Shown here in pieces: positions 20,644 to 33,400 of a stretch of 64,000 bases of DNA (the stretch's first letter is position 1; each line of letters opens with the position of its first letter). Both the position numbers and the translations under genes were made by a program. The stretch is from Alopecurus myosuroides (Eukaryota; Streptophyta; Magnoliopsida; Poales; Poaceae): contig CM054062.1 in assembly GCA_028641055.1 (NCBI GenBank), positions 233,752,376 to 233,816,375 on the forward strand. The letters run 5' to 3'. The notes beneath the pieces are model-generated. The model worked only from the letters and a program-made list of their open reading frames with translations, was not told the DNA's origin and searched no databases.

Positions 20644-22453
20644 AAGAACTTCGTCCCGAAGTTCAACCTCTCTCACGTAAAGATAGGTAGAGAGTACTTT
20701 TGTAGACCGTTGAATCGTCACATATGTTTCTTGTGTTGACCTTGGCATGTGTATCCTCTTGTCTTGACTGTTCACCTTCCACTATATTGTACTATGATCT
20801 AATAGTATGCCAGTTGTTCGGACAACCCTGTCTTGTTACTAGACCTTCCTAATAGTCTTACGAAGAACACGTGGTATTTCCACCACATAGTGGATACCAA
20901 GTTTCATTCGCCGATGAATAGGTATGGTTTCCTACCTCTCACAACTTTCTGAAGAACATTTGGTCTATCCACCAAGTGATGAATAACCAATTAACTTCTT
21001 CCGGTATACAGGATATTGACTATGTTTAGGACTCCATTTGGTTCAGTCTAATGGTCTCAAAATAAAGATTTTTCAAAGAAACTTGTACAAAGTAGTGTAC
21101 ACTCACTTAGACTCTATTATTAGTGAAAATATCTTCGAGTTTCCTCGAGTTTTAACTCTTTCCTATAGGTGACTATAACCTATTCCATTGGTTACTACCT
21201 ATGGTTCTTCTATATCTTTGGGTTTTGACTTCTATGGGACAATTCTATAAGCTTATTCATCAAACTTCTACAGGTTTCCTTCTAGGATATAACTAATCAT
21301 GTGGTTTTCTTGGCATCACTTGCGGTAGCTCAACATATGTTGATGAAGTATTTCACCAAATCCAAGCAAGGTGTGGAATGTGGTCCATTCCCATCAGTGC
21401 TTTGTTGATTTCTGCCTTCTTGACTTCAAGGACTTCCAGAGCTTTGATAGTTGCTTCAATCAGCTGAGATTTCAGACCGCTCTCATTCTAATTATATACC
21501 CTCTAGACCACTAACATCAAGATAGATCTCAATGTTTGCACATGCATTTGCACATCAAGTTCTAACTTCATGTATAGATCTAGTCAATCAAAAATCCAAA
21601 TAAGATCCAATAAATCCCAAATGCAGTTATCACTCATACATCAAAAGCCTGTGAAATAAAAGTACTTAGAGTAAAACATCTCAAGTACCAAGGCTCTTAA
21701 ATGCTATACACTACAAGTAGGTATAGATTACCTTGTAATCCTATTCTACACAACCACTCTTTGCCTAGGTAATTACTCCAATTGCATGCCTTACTGCAAT
21801 GGAATAAACCAAAACAAAATGATCCTATAGTAGTTGTTGTCTAACTTAGTTCCCTATAGGACTAAGTACCAAGCTGTTTGAAGTACTTCCTCGTGGTTAT
21901 GATAAGCTTCTCATAACATCTGTTGGTCCTTCATGGTGTTGATCACATCGTAGGAGTAGTAATGTAGCTTCCATCAATGCTTATGCCTTCTCCTAATTCT
22001 ATTATATGCTATAATAGTTCAACTCTAGACTGGATAACAAAGGATATGATATATATCCCATAGTTACCATAATTTAATTAAAGTTCACGATTCTCAAACA
22101 TTCCTTATTGTTGATTCTTATACGTACTCTATACCATATTGTACTCCATCCTATTCATTTATAGAATGGGGTAATCCGCACTTTGACTTAAGCATCTCTG
22201 ACTATGTCAGAACTTTCTTTTTCTCAATAACACCGATACCTGATAAATTTCTAACTATTCATACCTAGGTATAAAGATACTGGATAAGTAAATTTACTCA
22301 GGTTGAGTAAGAATAATTCTATACAAGTCTGATTAATCATTCTCAAGTGAATGATCATCATAGTTGTAGGAAGTGTGGTTTAGATAAGATGGTTTCCTAT
22401 AGTATTTACCAACCTACAGATCTCCTAAAAGGTTTTAAACCTAAGGTCGCTTC

Positions 22454-22465
22454 GCTCTGATACCA
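22454..22465 (-). promoter_or_regulatory. Primer binding site (initiator Met tRNA type), internal domain 1
   Basis: TGGTATCAGAGC on the minus strand lies two bases after the LTR end CATCACA. This is the standard Met-tRNA PBS. Equivalents lie just left of LTR copies 3, 4 and 5 (about 30462-30473, 38470-38481, 47786-47797). Copy 1, the 3'-most LTR, has none beside it, as expected. Confidence 0.92.
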
Positions 22466-22467
22466 CC

Positions 22468-25400
22468 TGTGATGACCCAGCACACCACTGCATGTGTAGT
22501 GCGCAAGTCGGTGACATAATACTCACAGAAGGGCTTATCCGTGAATATTACATCTCTCAGAGTGGTACAACAGGAGCACAGCGGGTCCAGGCAAAACTAT
22601 AGGATACAAACCTCATTACAAAACCTTGGGAATCTCCTTGATGAATCAAGAAAATCTCCTGCAAAAGAAACATCAGAAGAAGCAATTCGAAGCTCCGAGC
22701 TGGAGAAGAACTCTAGCTCAGAACTAATCCACTACGGCTGATGTCAGCCCTATTCTATGGCTAGTAAATGCTAAGTCCAAGAATGGACTCTACCTACACC
22801 TTGATAGCTTCTCCTCCATCAGCGTTGTTGGTGATGATGCTTTACTGGCTAAGTAGTATAAGACTCCACCTAGCTTCATAAGACAAAGATGGCTTCACGA
22901 TGACGACTTCCATAGGCTTCAACTCTAAGCAAGGGGTCAAACGGGATAGAATGAGTAACGAGCGTTACTCAGCAAGTTCATGATATATAGTGGGTGGTTG
23001 ATGCACTAACTACAGCTTTAGACTCGAAAGAGTCATAAAGTAATGCAAGGTTTTGTAAAACTTTCTTCAAGAGGTTGCTTTTAATTCTGAAAACTATGCC
23101 CGCCATTCTTCACAGGATTAGAACTTTCATGGAGTTGCCTTTCCTGCGGCGTTCGCAGCTCCTTCCCGGAACAAGGGGTAACATGCCACATCCTTTTACA
23201 CTCTGCAGAGGTGCGTTACTTTACCCATGGACGACCAAGACCATGTTGCACAACCAGGCGATCGTTCCTGTCCACGCCCACTCAGGTGTGGGGCCCGGTA
23301 GTTGGTCCAAGCCAAACCGTGCTTCTCCGCACAACGCATGCCCACCCATTTCTGCCAGCAGGTTGAACGCCTGATTCCACCCCTCACGATGGAGATCTAC
23401 GCGCCCCTGGCAGACACTCATAGACCCCAGAGTCCGTGGGACGTAAGGGCTCCCACCCATGTGCATGTAGTCTCGCAAGACCTACATCGTACGTCTCTGG
23501 CGCGTCCGTTGACATGCGAACGAGAAAAGTATCACAGTTGACTTACTCCCCCCATAGAAGATCCATGGTCAACGCGAATTTACGGCGCAAGAATCCTGAC
23601 GGCAGTTGTTGTTAATTCCTAGGTAATACGTTCCCATGCAGATGGAACCTTCCTTTGACCTATTCATCTTACCATGGTTCCATCCGCCCACCACATAGAA
23701 CACTACCACTCGGGTAGTCATTCAGGTAGTCATATTATTATAAAAATAGGATCATGCATTCTTTTGAGGGTAGGTGATAATACAATAGGGTTTTTGCAAA
23801 TAGTTTGTTATGAAGTACTGCAAAGGATATGAGCAAGTGATGAACTTGCCTGAGATTGAAATAACCATAATAATAATCCAGGTCTTCAGGGTTCGAGGGT
23901 CGCGTAGAGAAATCCAAACATCTGAAAGATAGCAAAGTAGTCCCGGTAAGGACTACAGGAAACACTGGCAAGATGATACATGCATAGTAATGAGATGCAT
24001 CGCGAAATACCCTGGAAAATACCCCGGCTTACAAGTGTAAGCCACGTTTGATACGGTATCGTAATCACACAGGTCTTAGGTGAATGATTTCATTATTTGT
24101 GGTGATGTGGTTATTAGTTCTTTTAGACTTACATGTGTTTCACTTTTACTTAGCAAACCATTGTTATCATGTTGAGGTAGAAGTGTTTATTACTTGATTA
24201 GATAACAAAACAATAACACATAGAAAACAATTATTAAAAAGATAGCAGACATATTTTATTTCATATTTTAGAGTGTAGAGCTTATGTCAAAGGTTGAATG
24301 AAAAATGAGTAACTAATACAACCAATTCTATTATCACATAACTTGCTATTGCCATGTGATGATAGGTTTAGTAGATGTGAAAATATGAGGGTTTTATTCA
24401 TTAGAAAAACAATATTTATGGTAATTGTTTATGGTTATAGTGGTATATTATAGAATTTCCATTATGCCCTTTAAAACAATTTTATAAGTTGAACAAATGT
24501 TTTATGTTTAACATATTTGAATTGGAAATGCTTTTCTCTTTAATTTGATATCTCATTTGAATTATTCTGAAAATATTTGAATAAGATTTTAATTTATTGA
24601 TTTTAAATGAATTAAAGGATAAGGCAAAATATTGCACCCATGAAAACATGGTCAAATGACCTTAAAAACATCATAGATGAGTTGTATATGTTATTTGGAG
24701 CATTTTGGTATATAACTTGTATTTTTCTGATTTTATGAATTATTTCTTATTTTTCTCAATTTTAAATGATTTAAATTAATTAAGGAAAATGTTTAATTTT
24801 AAACTTTATCAAATTATTTTTAAAAGTTGATAAATAAATAGGTTTTATTTTTCTGAACACAAATATATTTTATTTACATTTTTCTGATATGTAAATTAAA
24901 AGTTATTGCTTTAATAAGATTTATTCTTTTTCTGCCTTTTTAAATTGACAGGTGGGACCCACCTGTCATATATGATTTAATAAAAAGAGAAAAGAACAGG
25001 ATAATGCTCCTGACGTCATGCTGACGTCAGGGTGACATCACCACGGGAGGGGATTCCTCCAATTCGGATGAAATCCGTGGATTCCGTTCAAATTAATGAA
25101 TTCCTTCGCAGCCATTCGATTGAGACGCTCACAGGGAATCAATAGGTGGCGGCGCCGCTGCCTGGTAGTCACCGGAGTGGCCACGGCGAGCAATGGCGCG
25201 GCGGCGGCGTACGGTCTCCGGCGAGGAAGCGGTTTCGACTGTAATTAAAGGAACAGAGGACATGGTGAGGTGAATAAGCTCACCCTGATCGCCGTGGAGC
25301 AAGCGAGGAAGCACGGAGAGGTCGGTAACGACGGCGACGTCAAGAATTGGCCGGCGGCCGGAGTTGGAGGAGAGGACTCGATTCGGCCCCCTCAAAGCTT

Positions 25401-28400
25401 CCCAGCAAACGAGACTTGCGTGAGGGGTAGAGGACGGTGAGGCAAAGCTCCAGGTGGCTTCGGTTTTCTCTGGGACGGCCGGAGTCGACGGCGGCGTGCG
25501 GCGGCCGTATGGGTTAGGGTTAGGGTTTTCCTTTCGAGCTCGTACAGAGAGAGAGAGCAAGCGAGGGAGAGCGAGTGAGGAGAGGAAGAGAGACACGGCA
25601 TCGGGCTCCTTCTTATCCTCGACGAGGCGGCCAAGCAAGACGTGGCAGAGATGGTGTTGCCACGGCGTTGCTCCTCCTCTGCCTTCTGGCAGAGGTAGAA
25701 GAAAGGAGAATTAAACGCCAAATTTCGATACCCCCCTGCAAGTTCTAAAATTTACGGATAGGTCCCTCTGTCTTAAAAACTGAGAAGAAACTCTTGTTTT
25801 CTGGACATTTTTGTGAACATAAAAATAATAAAAATCAGTTTTGGAATCCTTATTGAATTTCCAAGCTCACCATATTTTTATTTTTCAATTTTGAGCAAGA
25901 TTTGAATTTTATACTTAGGGTGCTAGATTAAGTGAATTTTGTTATTTCTCACCATTTATTTGATTAAATGGATTTAAAATTATTTTAGGCATGATTATTA
26001 TGATCGAACACAATAATCATGTGGTTAACAAAGTGGTGTAATCATAATTGGACAAATTTGGATACAATCCCTTTTGGAAAATAGTTTGATAACACTACAT
26101 AGTGGTGTTTTTATGTGTTATGGAAAATTCACCAAACATGGAATATTCTTCCAAGTCCTACATAATACTTTGGTTAGCAAATGTACTTGTTTTGTTTTAT
26201 AAAACTTTGTAGTTTTCATAACTGAGCTCTTCACAATTTTAATTGAAATTCTCTTAGGAAAGAGTTTGGTAAATTACTTAGTAGTGTTTTTCTTTTATGA
26301 ATTGTTCATAAAATCACCATGTAGGGAGTTTTATTCTAGAGCATGCCAAATGATTTTAGTGGATGAATAGACTTGTTTTCCTTCATGTATCTTTGTGTTT
26401 TTTATAGTCCTTGATTAAATGGAAACATGTGTGGCTTTGGAACCTTGTTGGTTGGTTTTCCACACAAGTTCCAAGTATGGCTTTTATGCTCTGTTGGTTT
26501 TATAACATGTATTTAGTTGCATACTTATGAATAAATGAATTTTTGTTATTACACTTTTGTCTTATGGATGAGAATGATCTGAAAATAAGGTGTTCATCTT
26601 GCTACCATTAACCTCCACATATCACAGACATGTGGATGTAATGGCTTCTTATTATATCATACTTAATAATTGTTTTCCCTTGAAGTGATTATTAATTGTT
26701 CCCTTACTGAGGCAGTGTTGCTTCTTGTGGTCTTCTGTTGCTTGATGTTCTTCTCTCTAGTAGACACTAGTCTTCTGTTTTCACCTTGTATCAATTGCAA
26801 GTAATATCATCTCTTGGATTCAATCTTCAACTATCTCACCCTTGTGGTGGGAACCAACAGTTATTCCAAGCAAAGATTTTTCTTAGATAATTAGATTGTG
26901 GTTTCTTGTTTCCTTGGTGTTATTCTTTCTGTTGGTTGATGATAAAAGGAGTGTAGGTGTAGTTTATAACATCAGTTAGCCTTAAGCATATAAGAAGAAT
27001 CTGTTGACAAGTTTGCAAGACTTGCCCTCAAATACCTTTTCATATACAAATGACTGATAGATACAAGATTATCAAACCTTATGTTTATTTTTATATGACA
27101 CTCAATTGTTAGAGCCTACAAAAGTGATTTGTTAACAAGGTTGCAAACTTGTTTCCAAACTACTTCTATATAACACCAACATTAGAATACCACACTATTT
27201 CAAGAGGTTAATAAGTTCAGATCAAGTTATAAGAGTTTCCAAGTACTCTTATAATAGCTTAGAGTAGCACTTCTAGCACACTCTAAATAATCTTCTTGAA
27301 GCTCTTCCTGTGATAGTTCCTCCTTTCTTGTGAGTTGCTTCTCTTGCAGAATGATTTAGAGAAGATTGGGAGATAACCAGATAGAAATGATCTAGACAGA
27401 GTAATAAGATCTAGGTTAAGAGTTAGTTCAACTTTTATTCTTGTTTCATATACTTCTTATTTTGTTTCCCATAGGATAGGTACTTGGTTCATACATGATT
27501 AGTTTTACTTAGCTTTCCATTAAATTCCTCTAATAGAGGTTATAACTTGTTGTTATTCTTTACTTGTATCCAGAGGTACTTTAGTTGTTGAATATTGATA
27601 TAGATAGAAATGTGGAGTGTTGGTGAAATGGAAATTTAAGATTATAAGTTAATCAAATGGTTCATTGATGTGTTAAGATTTCTTATGCTCACTTGTATGA
27701 GATGATTAAAACAATGAGCATGTGGAAGTTATTGGGTTTAATGACTTATGTCATAGTTGTTATTTGTTCTCCCAGGTATTATGATCTACTTTATATTCAT
27801 CACTTTATTAACTATGTCATTCATAATGCAGATATAGAGATTTGGGAATATCAGGTGTGATGTTCAAGGTTTAGAAGTAGTTTAAGAAGATTAATTTCTT
27901 CTTTTAGATACTTATTTTATGGTTGAGGAGATATGTACATATTCGATAAATATGTTAATAAAATTTTGTCATTTCCCACTTGTAGGGTTTAAGTTAATAC
28001 TTGTTTGTATCACTTATGTTCTATTGAAACTTTGTTATTTACTTGTGATGGTTCACTTATTAGTTACTAAATAATTTGGAAAGATGTGGTGTGAATGGTT
28101 GATAACTTAAAGAGTTATTGTGTTACAGAACCTAGAATATTAATTGATGAGATTATTCCATCAAGCATTTCTAACTTGTGGAAATTATTTGATAACTTAG
28201 GTAGTTCATGTTTTAGAGAGTCTAAAATATTTGTTGATGAGACTATTCCACCAAGCATTACTAACTTGTGGAAGTGTGGTCATTAGTTATGAGATTTGGA
28301 TACTCACCCCTCTTTGAGTTCTAGGTATCTAGTAAATCATCCCAAGTCACAAATAGACTTGTGGTTGAAGTTGTTGAGAGTTTGTGTTGGTCACAACCAA

Positions 28401-28635
28401 TCATGGTTTGTGTTATCAGGTGATTTGATTTCTTAAGATACTTGTTATAAAGATCACTCCAAATGTACTCCTGACCAGATGAACTAGACCTATTTCATCA
28501 TGTCAAGTGAAACTTTGGTCACTTTGATTCGTTTAAACTTTCGCGCCAAAATTTCCCGTATTTTTAGATGCATGCTTTGCAAATGCACATATTAAATTTA
28601 GATCCTTATAACCTCCCAAACACTGGGATGTTACA
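22468..28635 (-). repeat. LTR copy 2 of the array, 6168 bp
   Basis: Nearly identical to copy 3. The two share changes absent from copies 1, 4 and 5: a 3-bp shortening (AAAATTTTGTCATT near 27961), ATATTAATTGATG near 28137, CCTACATAATAC near 26156, TATCACAGTTGAC near 23530 and CCTACATCGTACG near 23481. No gene seen. Confidence 0.95.
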
Positions 28636-30475
28636 GTATTCCCCCCTTAACAAGAACTTCGTCCCGAAGTTCAACCTCTCTCACGTAAAGATAGGTAGAG
28701 AGTACTTTTGTAGACCGTTGAATCGTCACATATGTTTCTTGTGTTGACCTTGGCATGTGTATCCTCTTGTCTTGACTGTTCACCTTCCACTATATTGTAC
28801 TATGATCTAATAGTATGCCAGTTGTTCGGACAACCCTGTCTTGTTACTAGACCTTCCTAATAGTCTTACGAAGAACACGTGGTATTTCCACCACATAGTG
28901 GATACCAAGTTTCATTCGCCGATGAATAGGTATGGTTTCCTACCTCTCACAACTTTCTGAAGAACATTTGGTCTATCCACCAAGTGATGAATAACCAATT
29001 AACTTCTTCCGGTATACAGGATATTGACTATGTTTAGGACTCCATTTGGTTCAGTCTAATGGTCTCAAAATAAAGATTTTTCAAAGAAACTTGTACAAAG
29101 TAGTGTACACTCACTTAGACTCTATTATTAGTGAAAATATCTTCGAGTTTCCTCGAGTTTTAACTCTTTCCTATAGGTGACTATAACCTATTCCATTGGT
29201 TACTACCTATGGTTCTTCTATATCTTTGGGTTTTGACTTCTATGGGACAATTCTATAAGCTTATTCATCAAACTTCTACAGGTTTCCTTCTAGGATATAA
29301 CTAATCATGTGGTTTTCTTGGCATCACTTGCGGTAGCTCACCATATGTTGATGAAGTATTTCACCAAATCCAAGCAAGGTGTGGAATGTGGTCCATTCCC
29401 ATCAGTGCTTTGTTGATTTCTGCCTTCTTGACTTCAAGGACTTCCAGAGCTTTGATAGTTGCTTCAGTCAGCTGAGATTTCAGACCGCTCTCATTCTAAT
29501 TATATACCCTCTAGACCACTAACATCAAGATAGATCTCAATGTTTGCACATGCATTTGCACATCAAGTTCTAACTTCATGTATAGATCTAGTCAATCAAA
29601 AATCCAAATAAGATCCAATAAATCCCAAATGCAGTTATCACTCATACATCAAAAGCCTGTGAAATAAAAGTACTTAGAGTAAAACATCTCAAGTACCAAG
29701 GCTCTTAAATGCTATACACTACAAGTAGGTATAGATTACCTTGTAATCCTATTCTACACAACCACTCTTTGCCTAGGTAATTACTCCAATTGCATGCCTT
29801 ACTGCAATGGAATAAACCAAAACAAAATGATCCTATAGTAGTTGTTGTCTAACTTAGTTCCCTATAGGACTAAGTACCAAGCTGTTTGAAGTACTTCCTC
29901 GTGGTTATGATAAGCTTCTCATAACATCTGTTGGTCCTTCATGGTGTTGATCACATCGTAGGAGTAGTAATGTAGCTTCCATCAATGCTTATGCCTTCTC
30001 CTAATTCTATTATATGCTATAATAGTTCAACTCTAGACTGGATAACAAAGGATATGATATATATCCCATAGTTACCATAATTTAATTAAAGTTCACGATT
30101 CTCAAACATTCCTTATTGTTGATTCTTATACGTACTCTATACCATATTGTACTCCATCCTATTCATTTATAGAATGGGGTAATCCGCACTTTGACTTAAG
30201 CATCTCTGACTATGTCAGAACTTTCTTTTTCTCAATAACACCGATACCTGATAAATTTCTAACTATTCATACCTAGGTATAAAGATACTGGATAAGTAAA
30301 TTTACTCAGGTTGAGTAAGAATAATTCTATACAAGTCTGATTAATCATTCTCAAGTGAATGATCATCATAGTTGTAGGAAGTGTGGTTTAGATAAGATGG
30401 TTTCCTATAGTATTTACCAACCTACAGATCTCCTAAAAGGTTTTAAACCTAAGGTCGCTTCGCTCTGATACCACC
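28636..30475 (-). other. Internal domain 2 of the array (1840 bp, non-coding)
   Basis: Same length and ends as domain 1 (PPT at the left, PBS at the right on the plus-strand map). It shares the GCTCACCATATG and CAGTCAGCTG variants with domain 3. No coding region seen. Confidence 0.93.
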
Positions 30476-33400
30476 TGTGATGACCCAGCACACCACTGCA
30501 TGTGTAGTGCGCAAGTCGGTGACATAATACTCACAGAAGGGCTTATCCGTGAATATTACATCTCTCAGAGTGGTACAACAGGAGCACAGCGGGTCCAGGC
30601 AAAACTATAGGATACAAACCTCATTACAAAACCTTGGGAATCTCCTTGATGAATCAAGAAAATCTCCTGCAAAAGAAACATCAGAAGAAGCAATTCGAAG
30701 CTCCGAGCTGGAGAAGAACTCTAGCTCAGAACTAATCCACTACGGCTGATGTCAGCCCTATTCTATGGCTAGTAAATGCTAAGTCCAAGAATGGACTCTA
30801 CCTACACCTTGATAGCTTCTCCTCCATCAGCGTTGTTGGTGATGATGCTTTACTGGCTAAGTAGTATAAGACTCCACCTAGCTTCATAAGACAAAGATGG
30901 CTTCACGATGACGACTTCCATAGGCTTCAACTCTAAGCAAGGGGTCAAACGGGATAGAATGAGTAACGAGCGTTACTCAGCAAGTTCATGATATATAGTG
31001 GGTGGTTGATGCACTAACTACAGCTTTAGACTCGAAAGAGTCATAAAGTAATGCAAGGTTTTGTAAAACTTTCTTCAAGAGGTTGCTTTTAATTCTGAAA
31101 ACTATGCCCGCCATTCTTCACAGGATTAGAACTTTCATGGAGTTGCCTTTCCTGCGGCGTTCGCAGCTCCTTCCCGGAACAAGGGGTAACATGCCACATC
31201 CTTTTACACTCTGCAGAGGTGCGTTACTTTACCCATGGACGACCAAGACCATGTTGCACAACCAGGCGATCGTTCCTGTCCACGCCCACTCAGGTGTGGG
31301 GCCCGGTAGTTGGTCCAAGCCAAACCGTGCTTCTCCGCACAACGCATGCCCACCCATTTCTGCCAGCAGGTTGAACGCCTGATTCCACCCCTCACGATGG
31401 AGATCTACGCGCCCCTGGCAGACACTCATAGACCCCAGAGTCCGTGGGACGTAAGGGCTCCCACCCATGTGCATGTAGTCTCGCAAGACCTACATCGTAC
31501 GTCTCTGGCGCGTCCGTTGACATGCGAACGAGAAAAGTATCACAGTTGACTTACTCCCCCCATAGAAGATCCATGGTCAACGCGAATTTACGGCGCAAGA
31601 ATCCTGACGGCAGTTGTTGTTAATTCCTAGGTAATACGTTCCCATGCAGATGGAACCTTCCTTTGACCTATTCATCTTACCATGGTTCCATCCGCCCACC
31701 ACATAGAACACTACCACTCGGGTAGTCATTCAGGTAGTCATATTATTATAAAAATAGGATCATGCATTCTTTTGAGGGTAGGTGATAATACAATAGGGTT
31801 TTTGCAAATAGTTTGTTATGAAGTACTGCAAAGGATATGAGCAAGTGATGAACTTGCCTGAGATTGAAATAACCATAATAATAATCCAGGTCTTCAGGGT
31901 TCGAGGGTCGCGTAGAGAAATCCAAACATCTGAAAGATAGCAAAGTAGTCCCGGTAAGGACTACAGGAAACACTGGCAAGATGATACATGCATAGTAATG
32001 AGATGCATCGCGAAATACCCTGGAAAATACCCCAGCTTACAAGTGTAAGCCACGTTTGATACGGTATCGTAATCACACAGGTCTTAGGTGAATGATTTCA
32101 TTATTTGTGGTGATGTGGTTATTAGTTCTTTTAGACTTACATGTGTTTCACTTTTACTTAGCAAACCATTGTTATCATGTTGAGGTAGAAGTGTTTATTA
32201 CTTGATTAGATAACAAAACAATAACACATAGAAAACAATTATTAAAAAGATAGCAGACATATTTTATTTCATATTTTAGAGTGTAGAGCTTATGTCAAAG
32301 GTTGAATGAAAAATGAGTAACTAATACAACCAATTCTATTATCACATAACTTGCTATTGCCATGTGATGATAGGTTTAGTAGATGTGAAAATATGAGGGT
32401 TTTATTCATTAGAAAAACAATATTTATGGTAATTGTTTATGGTTATAGTGGTATATTATAGAATTTCCATTATGCCCTTTAAAACAATTTTATAAGTTGA
32501 ACAAATGTTTTATGTTTAACATATTTGAATTGGAAATGCTTTTCTCTTTAATTTGATATCTCATTTGAATTATTCTGAAAATATTTGAATAAGATTTTAA
32601 TTTATTGATTTTAAATGAATTAAAGGATAAGGCAAAATATTGCACCCATGAAAACATGGTCAAATGACCTTAAAAACATCATAGATGAGTTGTATATGTT
32701 ATTTGGAGCATTTTGGTATATAACTTGTATTTTTCTGATTTTATGAATTATTTCTTATTTTTCTCAATTTTAAATGATTTAAATTAATTAAGGAAAATGT
32801 TTAATTTTAAACTTTATCAAATTATTTTTAAAAGTTGATAAATAAATAGGTTTTATTTTTCTGAACACAAATATATTTTATTTACATTTTTCTGATATGT
32901 AAATTAAAAGTTATTGCTTTAATAAGATTTATTCTTTTTCTGCCTTTTTAAATTGACAGGTGGGACCCACCTGTCATATATGATTTAATAAAAAGAGAAA
33001 AGAACAGGATAATGCTCCTGACGTCATGCTGACGTCAGGGTGACATCACCACGGGAGGGGATTCCTCCAATTCGGATGAAATCCGTGGATTCCGTTCAAA
33101 TTAATGAATTCCTTCGCAGCCATTCGATTGAGACGCTCACAGGGAATCAATAGGTGGCGGCGCCGCTGCCTGGTAGTCACCGGAGTGGCCACGGCGAGCA
33201 ATGGCGCGGCGGCGGCGTACGGTCTCCGGCGAGGAAGCGGTTTCGACTGTAATTAAAGGAACAGAGGACATGGTGAGGTGAATAAGCTCACCCTGATCGC
33301 CGTGGAGCAAGCGAGGAAGCACGGAGAGGTCGGTAACGACGGCGACGTCAAGAATTGGCCGGCGGCCGGAGTTGGAGGAGAGGACTCGATTCGGCCCCCT

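Larger units (their letters stand above)
20628..22467 (-). other. Internal domain 1 of the array (1840 bp, non-coding)
   Basis: It lies between the PPT side of LTR 1 and the PBS side of LTR 2. I see no ORF above 60 codons with any known motif and no gag or pol remnant. It differs from domains 2 and 3 at several bases (for example GCTCAACATATG near 21330 against GCTCACCATATG, and CAATCAGCTG near 21460 against CAGTCAGCTG). Confidence 0.93.

Noticed and set aside
22454..22465. GCTCTGATACCA as part of a tRNA gene
   Set aside because: Only the 3'-end complement is present, next to an LTR end; no tRNA cloverleaf surrounds it, so it is a primer binding site.
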